From Aquisalibacillus elongatus (GTDB lineage: Bacteria; Bacillota; Bacilli; Bacillales; Alkalibacillaceae): 64,000 bases of DNA. Of the stretch, positions 1 to 8,969 are shown in pieces. The notes below the pieces were generated by a model that searched no databases, was not told where the DNA came from, and worked only from the letters and a program-made list of their open reading frames with translations. Numbering within the stretch: the stretch's first letter is position 1; every line of letters begins with the position of its first letter. The stretch is from the NCBI RefSeq assembly GCF_003843875.1, contig NZ_RKRF01000008.1, positions 372,001 to 436,000 on the forward strand, read 5' to 3'. Both the position numbers and the translations under genes were made by a program.

Positions 1-1003
1 CAACATTATAGACGCCTGGAAGGTTAAAGTCATAGCCTAATTGTTCGGCTGCTTCTTTCGGCCAGTATGGTTGACGTAACAAGCCTCGGCCGATTGCGAC
101 CATATCAGCTTGTTCGTTTTTAATGACATTGTTCGCTAGTTCAGGGTCTTCTAAGGCTCCAACACTGATGACAGGGATTTGGAACTCTTTACGAATAGTC
201 TCTGCGTACTCAATCTGATAACCAGGATACGTCTCAGGGCGATTCGGTGAATTTCCGCCTGTACTCACATCAAACGCATCTACACCTGCTTCAATGAAAG
301 TAGGGATAAATTGCTTGATGTGGTCAAAATCATAGCCATCTTCGCCGTATTCAACTGCTGAGATTCTTAGGATGAGAGGCATGGATTCTGGCATATTAGC
401 TCTGACTTCACGAATGACTTCTAATGGAAAGCGATCGTATGCACCATATTCGTCATCGCGATGATTACTACGCGGCGATAAAAATTGATGCAATAGATAA
501 CCATGAGCGCCGTGAAGTTCAATGACATCAAATCCAGCGTCAACAGCTAGTTGGGTACTTTGACCGAACTTTTTAACCAATTCTTTAACTTCATTGGTCG
601 TTAATTCTCTAGGGACTGGAGTGTCTTCGGAGAATGGAACCGGACTAGGTCCTACAATGTCCTCATCTTCAATTTTTGATTTACGTCCTGCGTGTGCTAT
701 TTGAATGGCACTTTTAGAACCGTATCGCTTAATGGATTGGTTGATTTGTTGATAAGCCTTTACGTGATTGTCATTCCAAAGGCCAAGGCAATTTTCAGTA
801 ATGCGGCCATTGGATTCAATGTTCGTCATCTCATAACAAACCAGGCCTACACCGCCGACAGCTCGACTAGTTAAGTGAACGTGATGCCAATCGTCTGGTG
901 TCCCATCATTGGTTTGAACTTGGTACTGACACATTGGTGAAAGCATCACGCGGTTTGGGATTGTCACGCCTTTTAATTCAATTGGGTCGAATAAATTGTT
1001 CAT
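1..1003 (-). CDS. namA: NADPH dehydrogenase NamA/YqjM-type old yellow enzyme (3' end cut by window)
   Basis: FMN-dependent NAD(P)H:flavin oxidoreductase that reduces activated C=C bonds of enones and similar electrophiles in the cytosol. The reverse strand reads MNNLFDPIELKGVTIPNRV from an ATG at 1003, preceded by an AAAGGAGAG-like site. The family motif SPMCQYQ, the HGAHGYLLHQFLSPRSN active-site region (residues ~175-192) and the C-terminal GRGLLRQPYWP phosphate-binding segment are all present. About 334 codons lie in the window, and YqjM proteins are about 338 aa, so only a few C-terminal residues are missing. The next gene upstream on the same strand (the M28-like protein) ends 14 bp before this start, so the two may be cotranscribed. 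Confidence 0.93.
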   Translation of the reverse strand, partial: MNNLFDPIELKGVTIPNRVMLSPMCQYQVQTNDGTPDDWHHVHLTSRAVGGVGLVCYEMTNIESNGRITENCLGLWNDNHVKAYQQINQSIKRYGSKSAIQIAHAGRKSKIEDEDIVGPSPVPFSEDTPVPRELTTNEVKELVKKFGQSTQLAVDAGFDVIELHGAHGYLLHQFLSPRSNHRDDEYGAYDRFPLEVIREVRANMPESMPLILRISAVEYGEDGYDFDHIKQFIPTFIEAGVDAFDVSTGGNSPNRPETYPGYQIEYAETIRKEFQIPVISVGALEDPELANNVIKNEQADMVAIGRGLLRQPYWPKEAAEQLGYDFNLPGVYNV

Positions 1004-1017
1004 GTTAATCTCTCCTT

Positions 1018-2697
1018 TTAATGAAAGCTATTGATGATTGTTTCTACTTCTTTTAATTGAAATTCTAGTTCATTTATAATTCTTTGAACTTTTGTTTTTG
1101 AAAAGAAATACTCGTTTGAACTAGGGTCGAGTGTGATCAGTCGATCAACCTCGAGTAATGCAGGCACCTTTGGTAAAGAAAATAGGGTGTCATAATCAAA
1201 TACGGATGATTGTACATAATTGAATGGTACTAGTTTTCTAGACAGTTTCATATTTAATTGATTATATTGATCGACTGAAAGCTCTTCTTGTTCTACTTTT
1301 AATCGTTCTTCTATTTTGCAGAGTTTCTTTACTAAGTGTTGTAGACTAATAGAGCTTTGCAATTTCTCAGACCATGTCTGTAGTCCGTCTCTAATATCCT
1401 CAATCGCAGCCAACTGATTAATGGGCAGTTTTGGTTTCGTCAATAATTGGTGAATGGAATGAACATACACTTGGCAGTCACGCTCTAAAAAGGCTGGATC
1501 AATTTTATCCACTAAGTCTTCGGGTGTGTGCCACCACCAGCCAAAGCCTGTTGATTTTCCAGATTGGCCAAACATTTCTTCGTGTACAGTCATGTTAGAA
1601 CTGTCAGTAGGTGGTTGCTCTGATAACCCCATATATAATGAAGGGATACCAATGCCCCAAAATGATTGGTCGCCAGCTTTTCCGTATCGTTTTCCTTCGA
1701 ATTGTTGACCTGTTAATTCGCCAACAGAATGAGTGGCAATATCTTTTGTTTCTGCCATGCAGTTTGCTTGTGTTAAAACAGTGGCATTCTGACCGCCAAC
1801 TGAGTCTATATTGACGTGGGCTACGCAATGCTCATATAGCTCTAGCCAATGTTGGTCCGCGTAATAAGCACTTCCGGCATAACGGCCGTGCGAGTGTCCT
1901 GACCAAAAGGCAAGTCTGAGGTTTCGCTTGAGTTCATCTCGATGTTCGTTCGTAATTCTTGCGACTTCTAACATGGTGGCATTAGCGGTACCATTATCCA
2001 TTGCACCATAATGCCAAGAGTCGACATGTCCACTGAATAGAATAAAGTCTTCTTGATCTCCTTTAGATTCTATATCTACCGTTAATAGTGGAATTTTTCT
2101 AATTCTTGTATCGACTTGGGTTTGCAAATAGGCTTCGTGATTGGAATCTGCAAGTTGGATTAATCGTTCGCCAGTTTCTTTAGTTACTGAAATAACTGGT
2201 ATCGTAGGAAAATCATCCATTTTCTCAGGCGTCGGATTTCCCCAAACGGGTGATACAATCATTTCGTATGTGAGTGAAGTGTTAATAAAAATGGCTGCAG
2301 CAAACCCTAGTTTTTGCAAGTTTCTGACCGTACCAGGAGCAGCTAGCCCATGGATGATCGCAATTTTCCCATTTTGATCGTCTAGGGAAGATAGTTGGTT
2401 CTTGTTAATAAATTTTAAAGGAGCTGTTAATCCAGGCTCACTTGGTGCCATTGAATGCGTGATGCATTGGAACTCCTCGCCGTTTACAACTAAATTTGCA
2501 CTCTTCGGCAGGCTAATGAACGCATCGTGTTCGATTAGTTCTGGCTTTAAGCCATAAGAGGATAATGTTTCATATATATATTGGAAAGCTTTTAACTCTT
2601 CGCGTGTACCAGATAACCGCTCATATTGGGCAATCTGTCGTGTGTGTTCCATTAAGTCGTCTTGTTGAACACTCTCTACCCATTCAGTAACTGACAT
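1018..2697 (-). CDS. M28-family metallopeptidase-like protein with atypical catalytic segment
   Basis: 559-residue protein resembling M28 (aminopeptidase Y/glutamate carboxypeptidase II-like) zinc peptidases with a PA-domain-like insert. The metal-site pattern is visible: SGHVDSW and GAMDNGTANAT (His/Asp, then bridging Asp), VNIDSVGG (Asp) and WWHTPEDLVD (distal His). The segment that normally carries the catalytic Glu-Glu instead reads FWSGHSHGRYAGSAYYAD, so His-Ser-His sits where the general base is expected. No signal peptide is seen, so it is probably cytosolic. A family-specific variant active site is more likely than a dead enzyme because the rest is well preserved. It lies just upstream of namA on the same strand and diverges from the symporter operon. 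Confidence 0.8.
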   Translation of the reverse strand: MSVTEWVESVQQDDLMEHTRQIAQYERLSGTREELKAFQYIYETLSSYGLKPELIEHDAFISLPKSANLVVNGEEFQCITHSMAPSEPGLTAPLKFINKNQLSSLDDQNGKIAIIHGLAAPGTVRNLQKLGFAAAIFINTSLTYEMIVSPVWGNPTPEKMDDFPTIPVISVTKETGERLIQLADSNHEAYLQTQVDTRIRKIPLLTVDIESKGDQEDFILFSGHVDSWHYGAMDNGTANATMLEVARITNEHRDELKRNLRLAFWSGHSHGRYAGSAYYADQHWLELYEHCVAHVNIDSVGGQNATVLTQANCMAETKDIATHSVGELTGQQFEGKRYGKAGDQSFWGIGIPSLYMGLSEQPPTDSSNMTVHEEMFGQSGKSTGFGWWWHTPEDLVDKIDPAFLERDCQVYVHSIHQLLTKPKLPINQLAAIEDIRDGLQTWSEKLQSSISLQHLVKKLCKIEERLKVEQEELSVDQYNQLNMKLSRKLVPFNYVQSSVFDYDTLFSLPKVPALLEVDRLITLDPSSNEYFFSKTKVQRIINELEFQLKEVETIINSFH

Positions 2698-2824
2698 AAG
2701 CTCATCCCCTTCTAAAAAAAGTAATTATTTAGCTATTATTTTTTGTATTCTATCATATAATTTGCAAAAAATTAATGATTTTGAAATTAATTATAATATT
2801 TTTGATAAAATTTAAAATTTATAG

Positions 2825-2853
2825 TTTACATTGCAAAATTTTCTGATTATAAT
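2825..2853 (+). promoter_or_regulatory. Sigma-A-type promoter of the symporter operon
   Basis: TTTACA (2825-2830), 17-bp spacer, TATAAT (2848-2853). The -10 box is a perfect consensus. It lies about 46 bp upstream of the small-protein start at 2899 in an otherwise very AT-rich divergent intergenic region (2698-2898). Confidence 0.75.
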
Positions 2854-2898
2854 GAAAATCAATTCGACAAATAATGGACAAGAAAGGGCTGAGGACAT

Positions 2899-3021
2899 AT
2901 GTTAGGTTGGACATTTACTGCATGGCTAGTCGTGTTCATCATTCCAGCGTTAATTACTGGATTTTCGATTGTATATTATGTGCTAGGAAAAAATGAGCAG
3001 CAAGAGGAGGATGAATCCTGA
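2899..3021 (+). CDS. Small membrane partner of the sodium:solute symporter (40 aa)
   Basis: A 40-codon ORF reading MLGWTFTAWLVVFIIPALIT and ending in an acidic KNEQQEEDES tail. It has a single hydrophobic segment (residues ~3-30) and is preceded by a GGGCTGAGGAC ribosome binding region. Its TGA overlaps the ATG of the symporter (TGATG), so the two are translationally coupled. Short one-helix proteins directly upstream of SSS-family symporters are a recurrent arrangement in Bacillota, and this is most likely an accessory subunit. The role is inferred from position and topology only. Confidence 0.75.
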   Translation: MLGWTFTAWLVVFIIPALITGFSIVYYVLGKNEQQEEDES

Positions 3022-4493
3022 TGGATTGGATGATCATTCTACCTATCGTTGTTTATGTTCTGATCTTAGTTGGAATTGGAGCTTATTCTTATAAATTCAC
3101 CGGAACACGTGAAGGTTTCCACTTAGGTGGAAGGGAAATCGGGAGCTGGGTAACCGCTATTAGTTATGCGTTCTCTGGTATGAGTGCTTTTGTATTAATC
3201 GGATTTGTTGGTATGGTCTATGCACTTGGGCCATCATCATTTTACACATTAATTGGTTATAATATCGGGTTTGCATTTTCTTATATCGTGATTGCGAAAC
3301 GTCTTCGTAACTATTCGGAGATCCTAGATGCTTACACTTATACGGATTATTTCGTTAAACGTGTAAGAGGGAACCCTCACTTAATCAGAGCGATTTCTGC
3401 TATTTCGATTCTTGTGTTTATGTCAGTATATGTTGGTTCTCAACTAGCAGCAGGTGGTATGACGATTGAGACAGTGTTTAATTTTGAGCCAACAACAGCT
3501 ATTATCATTGCAGGAATTGTGGTCACGGCTTACTGTTTATTTGGAGGTTTTGCCGGTGTTTCCATCACGGACTACTTCCAAGGGATCATTGTAGTAATAG
3601 GTACAGCTATTTTAGGTATTTATATGATTAATTACGCTGGCGGATGGTCCGCTGTAGTAGAAGAAGTTAAAAATCAAGATCCAGCATTGGTAACAGGCGG
3701 GCTAGGTGCGACTGGTTCGACATTATTAGGGCTGATTTTTGGTTATCTAACACTAGGTGTAGCCATTATTGGTCGTCCTCATGATACGATTCGTTTCTTT
3801 GCGATTAGCAGTTCATCCGAAGTTAGAAAGTCATTTGCGATTACATTGACGGCTCTAACGATTACCTATTGGGGAGCATTCCTTGTGGGTTATGCTGGAC
3901 GCGTCATCTACCCAGCGATTGATAACCCAGAATATATTTTCCCGATGGCGTTAGTTGATCTAACGCACCCGCTTTTTGGAGGATTTATGATTGCGGTCTT
4001 CTTAGGACTTTTAATGTCAACTTCTGATTCGCAGTTATTATCTTCAGGTTCAACTTTCGGGGAAGACGTCTACAGAAAATACATTAATAAGAATGCTTCA
4101 GATCGACAAATTTTGATTGTGACGCGTTTGTTTATAGCAATCGTTGGGCTTCTATCAACTGTGGTCGCAGTGACAAGTTCTGAGTCCATTTTCTGGATTA
4201 CGGTTTATGCCTCAGCAGGACTCGCGGCAACATTCGCACCTGTATTAGTCTTCTCTCTATACTGGGATAAACTGACGAATGCCGGTGCTGTAGCTGGGAT
4301 GCTATCAGGGTTCTTGACAGTCGTATTGTGGGACAATCTAGCGCCAGATTTACCATTTATTATGACTGAAGCGGTACCTGCTGTTGTCATTTCGTCTATC
4401 TTAATCTATGTTGTAAGTAAGTTGACTCATCAGCCCGAAATAGAAACGGTACAAAAAGAGTTGAAAGAAGCGAAGAAGGTTTGGAAGAAATAA
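3021..4493 (+). CDS. Sodium:solute symporter (SSS family, PutP/PanF-like)
   Basis: 490-residue polytopic membrane protein with the SSS fold and about 13 hydrophobic segments. It contains the family hallmark GREIGSWVTAISYAFSGMSA near residues 39-58 and LLMSTSDSQLLSSGSTFGED (~330-350), where the Ser/Asp residues form the sodium site in this family. It imports a small organic solute with Na+. Candidates are proline, pantothenate or another carboxylate/amino acid; the sequence alone does not decide. Start is the ATG overlapping the stop of the upstream 40-aa partner. An intrinsic terminator follows. Confidence 0.9.
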   Translation: MDWMIILPIVVYVLILVGIGAYSYKFTGTREGFHLGGREIGSWVTAISYAFSGMSAFVLIGFVGMVYALGPSSFYTLIGYNIGFAFSYIVIAKRLRNYSEILDAYTYTDYFVKRVRGNPHLIRAISAISILVFMSVYVGSQLAAGGMTIETVFNFEPTTAIIIAGIVVTAYCLFGGFAGVSITDYFQGIIVVIGTAILGIYMINYAGGWSAVVEEVKNQDPALVTGGLGATGSTLLGLIFGYLTLGVAIIGRPHDTIRFFAISSSSEVRKSFAITLTALTITYWGAFLVGYAGRVIYPAIDNPEYIFPMALVDLTHPLFGGFMIAVFLGLLMSTSDSQLLSSGSTFGEDVYRKYINKNASDRQILIVTRLFIAIVGLLSTVVAVTSSESIFWITVYASAGLAATFAPVLVFSLYWDKLTNAGAVAGMLSGFLTVVLWDNLAPDLPFIMTEAVPAVVISSILIYVVSKLTHQPEIETVQKELKEAKKVWKK

Positions 4494-4535
4494 AGAGAAA
4501 CTAGATAAAAAGAAGTGTCAAATAACCGTTAAAAT

Positions 4536-4573
4536 AAAAAATCGTGGGGCATTAGTTAGCTCCACGATTTTTT
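4536..4573. terminator. Bidirectional intrinsic terminator
   Basis: Stem AAAAAATCGTGG / CCACGATTTTTT around a 14-nt loop, with A-tract on one side and T-tract on the other. It serves both the symporter operon (+) and the convergent SDR gene (-). Confidence 0.9.
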
Positions 4574-4582
4574 CTATTTAAC

Positions 4583-5623
4583 TTAACTATTAATAAACCC
4601 TTTAACAATCCGTTCCAGCATTTCTCGATCCATGTTGAGCGGCTCATATCCATTCTCTTGGAACAGGTTCTGAGTGTTGCGGTCTTGAAATGTGACCGAG
4701 TTGTTCAAGTACTCCTTAAACACTTCAATCGGCTTGTTCATGTTGACCTCTTCTTGCGTGAGCAGGTGCTCATCTTCGTAAGGGATGAGTTCGATCTGAT
4801 CGAAGTCAAGGCTTTTGACAATGGCTTCGAAAGTGGTTTTGTTTTTGGGTGGATCTGGGTTTGTGATGTTGTATACAGTCTCGGGCTCACCGTGTTGTAA
4901 GCCTAAATAGAGAGCGCTCACCACATAATCCACTGGGACCAAGTTTGATACGGCGTCTTCGTTAAGAAGTAGCCTGTATTTTTGATTGGTTTTGCTGCGC
5001 TGGGCCTTTTTCTTTAATATTTGGATTGTACGAATGATGCCGTATAAGCCGAACGTCGAATTGGCCTCGCCAGTCGATGAGTCGCCGATGATGATCGATG
5101 GTCGCATGATGAGAACGTCGAATTCGTTTTTATATGACATGACGGCGTGTTCGGCCTTGGCTTTTGTTTCTTCGTATGAGTTGCGGAACTCCTGGGTTTC
5201 AGGGTACAGTTCCTCGACGCCAGTTTCTCTTGTGCCTAGTGTGTAGGCGGTGCTGACGTGGATGAAGCGTTTGACGTTAATTTTTTTTGCGAAATTCAGG
5301 GCGTTTTTTGTGCCGTTTACGTTGATGTGAAATAGGTCCTCCCGTATTGATTCGTCAAAAGACAGCAGAGCTGCGGTATGATAAATAGCGTCAATTTTGC
5401 CTGTTAATGCTTGTCGAGTTTCGTTTGATAAGCCTAGTTTTTCCTCTGTAAGTTCCCCAATTAAGAAGTTGATTTGGTTTTTATAGGAATTTAGGTTTTC
5501 TAATAATGTATCAGCTTTGGCCTCACTCCGCACAAGTAAATCGAGCTCGTGTCCGTCTTGGAGAAGCTTTTCGGCTAATTTTTCACCTAAAAATCCAGTT
5601 GACCCTGTAATTAAAATGCGCAT
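4583..5623 (-). CDS. Extended SDR oxidoreductase (NAD-binding_4 / acyl-reductase-like)
   Basis: 346-residue extended short-chain dehydrogenase/reductase. The N-terminal Rossmann motif GSTGFLGEKL starts at residue 7, the substrate-side HVSTAYTLG segment is near residue 122, and the catalytic Tyr-Lys pair appears as YEETK (~150-154). LNEDAVSNLVPVDYV and a C-terminal helical domain resemble the Male-sterility/NAD_binding_4 branch that reduces or modifies acyl or isoprenoid substrates. The substrate is unknown. It is monocistronic between the shared terminator and a short divergent region before the O-antigen-ligase-like gene. It may alternatively be a nucleoside-diphosphate-sugar epimerase paralogue. 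Confidence 0.85.
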   Translation of the reverse strand: MRILITGSTGFLGEKLAEKLLQDGHELDLLVRSEAKADTLLENLNSYKNQINFLIGELTEEKLGLSNETRQALTGKIDAIYHTAALLSFDESIREDLFHINVNGTKNALNFAKKINVKRFIHVSTAYTLGTRETGVEELYPETQEFRNSYEETKAKAEHAVMSYKNEFDVLIMRPSIIIGDSSTGEANSTFGLYGIIRTIQILKKKAQRSKTNQKYRLLLNEDAVSNLVPVDYVVSALYLGLQHGEPETVYNITNPDPPKNKTTFEAIVKSLDFDQIELIPYEDEHLLTQEEVNMNKPIEVFKEYLNNSVTFQDRNTQNLFQENGYEPLNMDREMLERIVKGFINS

Positions 5624-5769
5624 AAGATCTCTCCCGTAGATGGTTTGCTGTGATAATTATAACGAGTCGTGGAAGGTTGTACAATTAAAAACTAGTAGAG
5701 TATCGTGGTATATTGAATTATTAGACAATTAGGAATAAAATATGGTTAGGACTAAAGGGGGAGATTGAG

Positions 5770-7044
5770 GTGTATAGTCGCTGGTTTACGTGGATTTTGA
5801 CGGGTTTTCTCGTACTATTCCCGTTGATGGTTTGGCCTTATTTTAATATTACATACTCGACATTACTTAAATACTTGTACTTATTGGGACTTGTGTTCGT
5901 GTTTTGGGTCGTGATTGGTGTTAAATCACTGTTTAGAACGATTGATGTGCCAGTGTTTAGAAGCAGGGCAGAGCAGTTGGCGTTGCTGTTTTTGCTGTTG
6001 GCTGGCGTGGCGACTTACTTCTCGGTCGAACCCGTGCCATCGATTGTTGGACAGGAGTATAAGTTTTTAGGGTTGTTTGCGTGGGTTAGTTTTATTTCGG
6101 TTTTTGTTTTTGTGTATCATTTTATTCCTGCGGAGAATCACCTACGATTGATTCAGTTGATTGTGGTGGCTTCAATCCCCGTTGCGTTGTACGGCATTTT
6201 TCAGCATTTTTGGATTAACTTGTTGTTGGAAGAGCCTATTGAAAGCACGTTTATTAAAAGCTGGGCGTTTTTCGACAATAGTAATCATTTTGGGACGTAT
6301 GCCATGCTGATGTTGATGCTGTTGTTTGTTGTATATATGTTGAGTCAAAAACGCGTGTCTTCGGTCATGTGGATTGTCGTGGGTGTCGTGATTTTTGTTG
6401 CTCTGTTATATTCAGGTTCTAGGTCTGGTTGGTTAGGGTTGTTTGCTGGCGCCTTGTTGATCACGGGACATCTCGTATTTCGGATGAAGTATTTGCTTAA
6501 GCGCTGGGTTGTAATGATGGCTGTCCTGTTCGTGACGATGCTTGTGGTTAATTTTTCCGAGGGGAATTTTATTTTAGATCGGTTTATCAGTATCGGGGAA
6601 GAGGCTCAGCAGATTGTCGAACCAGACGAAGAGCAGGAGCCACCTGCTAGATGGAGTTTTTGGACAACTTCTGTTGGCCTGATGGGTGAGAATTTCTGGA
6701 CAGGTACTGGGCCAAGTACGTTTAATACCGTTTACTATGATGCAATTGGCGTAGAAGATGGCCTTCATGATAACTCGCACAATGAGTTTGTCGAGATTGG
6801 ATTGACGTTAGGTGTCCCGGCGCTGGTTGTTTACCTGATGTTTATTGGACTCGTTTTGTGGCGTGGTGTTCAGTACGTTCGGACGGCAGAGGGTTCGGAG
6901 AAGATTCTGGTCGTCTTGTTGCTGGCCGCGGTTGTGGCTTATTTGGTTAAGGTGATGTTTAATGTGAGTGTGATTCCTGTTGCGCCGTTTTTCTTTGTGG
7001 TGTTGGGGGTTGTTTGGAGGAGGAGTGTTTTTGGAAAAGAGTGA
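5770..7044 (+). CDS. O-antigen ligase/polymerase-family membrane protein (Wzy_C domain)
   Basis: 424-residue polytopic protein with at least ten hydrophobic segments and a central extracytoplasmic loop. The Wzy_C/WaaL signatures are GSRSGWLGLFAGALL (~218-232) and the loop ending in TGTGPSTFNTVY and HDNSHNEFVEIGLTLGVPAL (~310-350), where His and Arg are functionally important in O-antigen ligases. In a Gram-positive such proteins polymerise or transfer surface polysaccharide or teichuronic-type glycans, or glycosylate other surface molecules. GTG start after GGGGGAGATTGAG. No glycosyltransferases are adjacent, so the partner pathway is not visible here. Confidence 0.85.
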   Translation: MYSRWFTWILTGFLVLFPLMVWPYFNITYSTLLKYLYLLGLVFVFWVVIGVKSLFRTIDVPVFRSRAEQLALLFLLLAGVATYFSVEPVPSIVGQEYKFLGLFAWVSFISVFVFVYHFIPAENHLRLIQLIVVASIPVALYGIFQHFWINLLLEEPIESTFIKSWAFFDNSNHFGTYAMLMLMLLFVVYMLSQKRVSSVMWIVVGVVIFVALLYSGSRSGWLGLFAGALLITGHLVFRMKYLLKRWVVMMAVLFVTMLVVNFSEGNFILDRFISIGEEAQQIVEPDEEQEPPARWSFWTTSVGLMGENFWTGTGPSTFNTVYYDAIGVEDGLHDNSHNEFVEIGLTLGVPALVVYLMFIGLVLWRGVQYVRTAEGSEKILVVLLLAAVVAYLVKVMFNVSVIPVAPFFFVVLGVVWRRSVFGKE

Positions 7045-7163
7045 CCAAATTATTGAGGAACTTTTATTATAGCCAAATCGACTTCGTATATGGGGATTCC
7101 TAAGGTAGATTACAACTAATTTTAAAGATTGTTCTTAAAGTTTCGACAATAACATACATTTTC

Positions 7164-7192
7164 TTGAAAACGTTAAAATTTACTAGTAAAAT
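7164..7192 (+). promoter_or_regulatory. Sigma-A-type promoter for the 108-aa membrane protein gene
   Basis: TTGAAA (7164-7169), 17-bp spacer, TAAAAT (7187-7192), 36 bp before the ATG at 7229. Confidence 0.7.
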
Positions 7193-7228
7193 AGACTTAA
7201 TCAAATTTAATAGTAGGAGGTGGGACTT

Positions 7229-7555
7229 ATGCACGGCATTTTAGAGAATGATAAAGGTTTACAAAAAGAAGTTAAAATAGGATTTAGCTGGACAACATTG
7301 TTCTTTGGTTTTTTCCCTGCTCTTTTTAGAGGGGATTTAAAGTGGGGAGCTATTATATTTCTTACTAGTCTATTCATCGGAATTATAACAATGGGTATTG
7401 GAACATGGGTGCCAGGAGTAGTTTTTGCATTTATTTATAATAAGCTCTACATAAAAGAGTTAATTGAAAAAGATTACGTTCCTGCTAATGAACAAACTAG
7501 ACAGGCATTAGTTTCTAATGGGATCATTACACAAACCGCTCAAGAAACTGCTTAA
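7229..7555 (+). CDS. Small integral membrane protein, function unknown
   Basis: 108-residue protein with two or three hydrophobic segments: WTTLFFGFFPALF (~20-32), GAIIFLTSLFIGIITMGIG (~37-55) and a third reaching VVFAFIYNK. Its charged N-terminus and C-terminal tail look soluble. The layout resembles short DUF2628-like membrane proteins that often accompany zinc-ribbon proteins, but the family is not certain. Start chosen at ATG 7229, 8 nt after a perfect AGGAGG (7215-7220); an in-frame GTG at 7220 overlaps that site and is unlikely. Single-gene transcript with its own promoter and terminator. Confidence 0.8.
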   Translation: MHGILENDKGLQKEVKIGFSWTTLFFGFFPALFRGDLKWGAIIFLTSLFIGIITMGIGTWVPGVVFAFIYNKLYIKELIEKDYVPANEQTRQALVSNGIITQTAQETA

Positions 7556-7567
7556 CCAATGATGATC

Positions 7568-7605
7568 AAAGCATGAGTACATTTTTCCGTACTCGTGCTT
7601 TTTTA
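7568..7605 (+). terminator. Intrinsic terminator
   Basis: Stem AAAGCATGAGTAC / GTACTCGTGCTTT (one G-T pair) followed by a run of T. Confidence 0.9.
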
Positions 7606-7743
7606 TTTGATAGTTTGATAAGAAATTTGACATGTACTATAAGCATCAGGTTTATAAGATTAATGAAATTTTACCTTCAGAAGTGGAATTTTCAGCATAA
7701 TCTAGTAAAATTTTATCTAATAGAACTTTAGGAAGGTGATTAT

Positions 7744-8727
7744 ATGGTTAAGTTTGGAATTATCAGCACAGCAAATATTGCACGGAAGGCCTTGATCCCA
7801 GCAATGATGCGAGCAGAACATGCTGAGGTTGTGGCAATCTCGAGCGGTAGCGGTAAGGCTCAAGCGGTGGCGGACGAGTTCGGGATTCCGAAGGCGTATG
7901 ATCGGTATGAGGGTGTGCTTGAGGATCCTGATGTAGAAGCGGTTTATATTCCGTTGCCGAATCATTTGCATAAGGAGTGGGTGTTCAAGGCTGCTGAGGC
8001 TGGCAAGCATATTTTATGTGAGAAGCCGGCTGGGTTGAATGCGGATGAGATGGTTGAGATGGAAGCGGCTTGTGAGAAACATGGTGTGAAGTTCATGGAG
8101 GCATTTATGTATCAGTTCCACGCGCAGCACGAGCGGGTGAAGGAGCTTGTGGCAGCTGGTGAGATTGGCGACGTGAAACTGATGCGAGCGAGCTTTTCGT
8201 TTCCGCTTAGGAATCCGGATGGGAATATTCGAGTGGATGCGGAAAAAGGAGGCGGCAGCGTGTATGACGTCGGGAGCTATTGCTTGCATACGTTTCAGAA
8301 CATTTTAGATGATGAGGTTGCTGACGTGTTTGTGCAGGGCGATGTGAGCCCGGAGTTCAAGGTGGACATGTCAGCTCGGGGATTGGTTAATATGCGAAGC
8401 GGTGTTCGCGCGATGTTTGACAGTGGTTTTGAGACGGAGATGCGTCATGAGTATGAAGTCGTTGGGACGCATGGGTCGATTAAGGTGCCACGCGCTTATC
8501 GGCCAGATGCATTTGGCCATGAAGGACAGGTTATCGTTGAGAAAGGTAACGAGAAGCGAGTTGAACGAATTTATAGTGATCAGTATAAAGAAGAGGTTGA
8601 GCATTTTGCGGATGTCGTGTTGAATGACGTGAGCCCGCGAAATAGTTACGAAATGTCGAAGAAAAATATGCGCGTGATTGACGCGTGTTATGAATCGATG
8701 CGAACAGGTGCAACGGTTACATTATAG
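7744..8727 (+). CDS. Gfo/Idh/MocA family oxidoreductase
   Basis: 327-residue NAD(P)-dependent oxidoreductase. The Rossmann start GIISTANIARKALIPAM lacks the textbook GxGxxG but matches a common subfamily. HILCEKPAGLN (~93-103) supplies the EKP lysine, and GGGSVYDVGSYCLHT (~174-188) is the C-terminal substrate-domain signature with Tyr/Cys where many relatives have HxxD. This is the YulF/trans-dihydrodiol dehydrogenase-like branch, which oxidises cyclic polyols or diols. Start ATG follows GGAAGGTGATTAT. It stands alone and is followed by its own terminator. GC content is visibly higher than in the catabolic islands downstream. Confidence 0.9.
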   Translation: MVKFGIISTANIARKALIPAMMRAEHAEVVAISSGSGKAQAVADEFGIPKAYDRYEGVLEDPDVEAVYIPLPNHLHKEWVFKAAEAGKHILCEKPAGLNADEMVEMEAACEKHGVKFMEAFMYQFHAQHERVKELVAAGEIGDVKLMRASFSFPLRNPDGNIRVDAEKGGGSVYDVGSYCLHTFQNILDDEVADVFVQGDVSPEFKVDMSARGLVNMRSGVRAMFDSGFETEMRHEYEVVGTHGSIKVPRAYRPDAFGHEGQVIVEKGNEKRVERIYSDQYKEEVEHFADVVLNDVSPRNSYEMSKKNMRVIDACYESMRTGATVTL

Positions 8728-8730
8728 GTG

Positions 8731-8760
8731 AATCCGCTGGGTGGCCCAGCGGATTTTTTT
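8731..8760 (+). terminator. Intrinsic terminator
   Basis: AATCCGCTGGG / CCCAGCGGATT around a 3-nt loop, followed by seven T. Confidence 0.93.
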
Positions 8761-8776
8761 GTGATTATGGTGTGGA

Positions 8777-8902
8777 ATTTCAGGATCGTAGGTAGAGATT
8801 TCAGTTTATGAAACGAGAATTTCAGCTTCCAAAAGCAAAATTTCATCTTCTGCAATCAAAATTTCAGCATAGGCTTTACAAATTTCAACTTGAACTTTAA
8901 AA
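8777..8902. repeat. 21-bp degenerate tandem array, family A (ATTTCAG core), 6 units
   Basis: The core ATTTCA occurs at 8777, 8798, 8819, 8840, 8861 and 8882, a spacing of exactly 21 bp each time. The remaining ~14 bp of each unit are poorly conserved. It lies between the terminator of the Gfo/Idh gene and the DUF6241 pseudogene. Confidence 0.85.
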
Positions 8903-8969
8903 GGGATTTAATTTCTAATATATGGTAAAATTAAACATAGGAAATTAACGCAAAAGGGGAAGGTTAGCT

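Noticed and set aside
692..874. Short ORFs antisense to the old-yellow-enzyme gene and similar shadows throughout
   Set aside because: They overlap well-supported genes in other frames without ribosome sites or family motifs.
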